Source of the DNA: WJMT01 sp964611275 | GTDB taxonomy: Bacteria; Acidobacteriota; Aminicenantia; Aminicenantales; Aminicenantaceae | Length of the DNA stretch: 15,004 bases | Assembly: GCA_964611275.1 (NCBI GenBank) | Contig: CAZSZS010000215.1 | Coordinates: 1-15,004, forward strand | Direction: 5' to 3' | Part shown: piece after piece, positions 14,241-15,004 of the stretch | Position numbering within the stretch: the stretch's first letter is position 1 | Layout of the letters: each line of letters starts with the position of its first letter | Notes under the pieces: generated by a model | Databases searched by the model: none | Told to the model about the DNA's origin: nothing | Seen by the model: the letters and a program-made list of their open reading frames with translations, nothing else | Translations under genes and position numbers: made by a program

Positions 14241-14945
14241 ATGAGTTTGATTTCCGCTCAGGATGTGACCAAAGTCTATACTCTTGGCGAACAGCGTGTC
14301 GAAGCTTTGAAATCTGTGAGTTTTTCCGTGGAATCGTCATCTTTTGTCTCTTTTGTGGGGCCTTCCGGAAGCGGCAAGACAACACTTCTGAATCTCATCG
14401 GATGTCTGGATAAGCCCACATCAGGCAACCTGGCAGTAGCCGGAACAAATACTTTGAGCCTTTCAAGGAAAGAGGCGGCTGAATTCAGGGGAAAAAATCT
14501 GGGATTTATTTTCCAGGATTTTAACCTGATGTCGGTGCTAACGGTATATGAGAATGTAGAATACCCTTTACTGGTGGTTCAGAACGTAGCTGCCGTTGAA
14601 AGAAAGGAGAGGGTTTTAACGCTTCTGGATACGGTCGGCATGCTGGACCAAAAAGACAAATATCCGGACCAGATATCAGGTGGACAGAAACAGAGAGTGG
14701 CGGTTGCCAGGGCTCTGGTCACCAATCCCAGTCTGGTTCTGGCAGATGAGCCGACCGCTAATCTGGACAGTAAGACCGCATTCAGAGTTATTGACACCAT
14801 GCACAAAATGAAAGATGAGCTGGGAGTGACTTTTGTTTTTTCCACCCATGACCGGAAGATCGTAAGCGAAGTGGAGATCATCTATACCCTCACTGACGGC
14901 ATGATCACCGAAAAAGCCTCAGGAAAAGGAGGCAGCCATGTTTAA
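14241..14945 (+). CDS. ABC transporter ATP-binding protein, LolD/MacB class
   Basis: A 234-residue cytoplasmic ATPase with every ABC motif intact. Walker A is GPSGSGKT (40-47), the Q-loop is FQDFNL with Q92, the signature is ISGGQ (145-149), Walker B is LVLADE (165-170) followed by the D-loop NLDS, and the switch histidine is H203 in STHD. Size and order match the LolD/MacB/FtsE group that powers FtsX-type permeases. The downstream permease start (ATG 14938) overlaps its last codons by 8 bases, and the AAAGGAGG ribosome site of that permease lies inside this gene, so the two are translationally coupled. The start is fixed by AGAGGAGG at 14227-14234. The system may export a compound, release lipoproteins or drive a periplasmic event; the substrate cannot be told from the ATPase. 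It could in principle also serve the orphan permease at 8785, but the coupled partner is the obvious one. Confidence 0.93.
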   Translation: MSLISAQDVTKVYTLGEQRVEALKSVSFSVESSSFVSFVGPSGSGKTTLLNLIGCLDKPTSGNLAVAGTNTLSLSRKEAAEFRGKNLGFIFQDFNLMSVLTVYENVEYPLLVVQNVAAVERKERVLTLLDTVGMLDQKDKYPDQISGGQKQRVAVARALVTNPSLVLADEPTANLDSKTAFRVIDTMHKMKDELGVTFVFSTHDRKIVSEVEIIYTLTDGMITEKASGKGGSHV

Positions 14946-15004
14946 GCTGATAAAGATTGCGCTGAGAAACCTGTTGAGATACAAGAGGCGGACTCTTCTG
15001 ACTT
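14938..15004 (+). CDS. Start of FtsX/MacB-like permease (cut by window edge)
   Basis: Only the first 22 codons are visible before the right edge. The N-terminus MFKLIKIALRNLLRYKRR, followed by TLLT, is the typical basic cytoplasmic lead-in of FtsX/MacB permeases just before helix 1. ATG 14938 overlaps the ATPase stop and is preceded by AAAGGAGG at 14925-14932. Its N-terminal style (RNLLRYKRRTLLT) differs from the permease at 8785 (FRRQKGFAAINIGG), so the two belong to different subfamilies. Confidence 0.8.
   Translation, partial: MFKLIKIALRNLLRYKRRTLLT

Overview
The window looks like chromosomal DNA from a Gram-negative bacterium of the Acidobacteriota / Candidatus Aminicenantes type. The pointers are a VWFA-related secreted protein of the family first described in Acidobacteria, tandem six-bladed beta-propeller proteins, a serine hydrolase with a DUF3471-like tail, and FtsX/MacB-type permeases of the kind that are multiplied in these genomes. 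This placement is inference from gene content; no rRNA or other phylogenetic marker is present. Coding density is high and base composition is moderate, A+T-richer by eye across about 3.6-8.5 kb than in the flanking exported-protein genes. I see no tRNA, rRNA, CRISPR array, insertion sequence, phage gene or toxin-antitoxin pair.

Layout. (1) 1-1354: the tail of one beta-propeller protein, then a complete one with a probable lipoprotein signal. (2) 1471-3588: a secreted class C beta-lactamase-like serine hydrolase behind its own sigma-70-like promoter. (3) 3738-6039: a probable two-gene operon of an APC-type amino acid permease and a CaCA-family cation exchanger. (4) 6119-7502, minus strand: a CDP-alcohol phosphatidyltransferase overlapping an upstream sugar-/polyol-phosphate nucleotidyltransferase, an arrangement like the inositol-phosphate cytidylyltransferase / DIPP synthase pair. 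(5) 7601-8548: a divergent SAM methyltransferase and a small DUF378 membrane protein. (6) 8549-11166: an FtsX/MacB-like permease preceded by a convincing sigma-54 promoter and several inverted repeats. (7) 11185-14027, minus strand: a two-gene operon of a 288-residue secreted protein and a degenerate VWFA-domain protein. (8) 14241-15004: an ABC ATPase of the LolD/MacB class overlapping the start of its own permease, which runs off the right edge.

How the genes fit together. Most products are envelope proteins: secreted beta-propeller and VWFA proteins, a periplasmic hydrolase, membrane transporters, and mechanotransmission-type ABC permeases. The nucleotidyltransferase/phosphatidyltransferase pair is the only clear biosynthetic module and should make a phosphodiester from a CDP-activated alcohol (membrane lipid head group or inositol-type solute). 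No system here is certainly new. The most informative leads are the sigma-54 control region of the orphan FtsX permease, the CDP-activated alcohol pair, the altered ion-site residues of the exchanger, and the VWFA/CxxxC secreted pair. No stretch over 300 bases lacks a gene; the longest gaps are 8549-8784 and 14028-14240, both described below.
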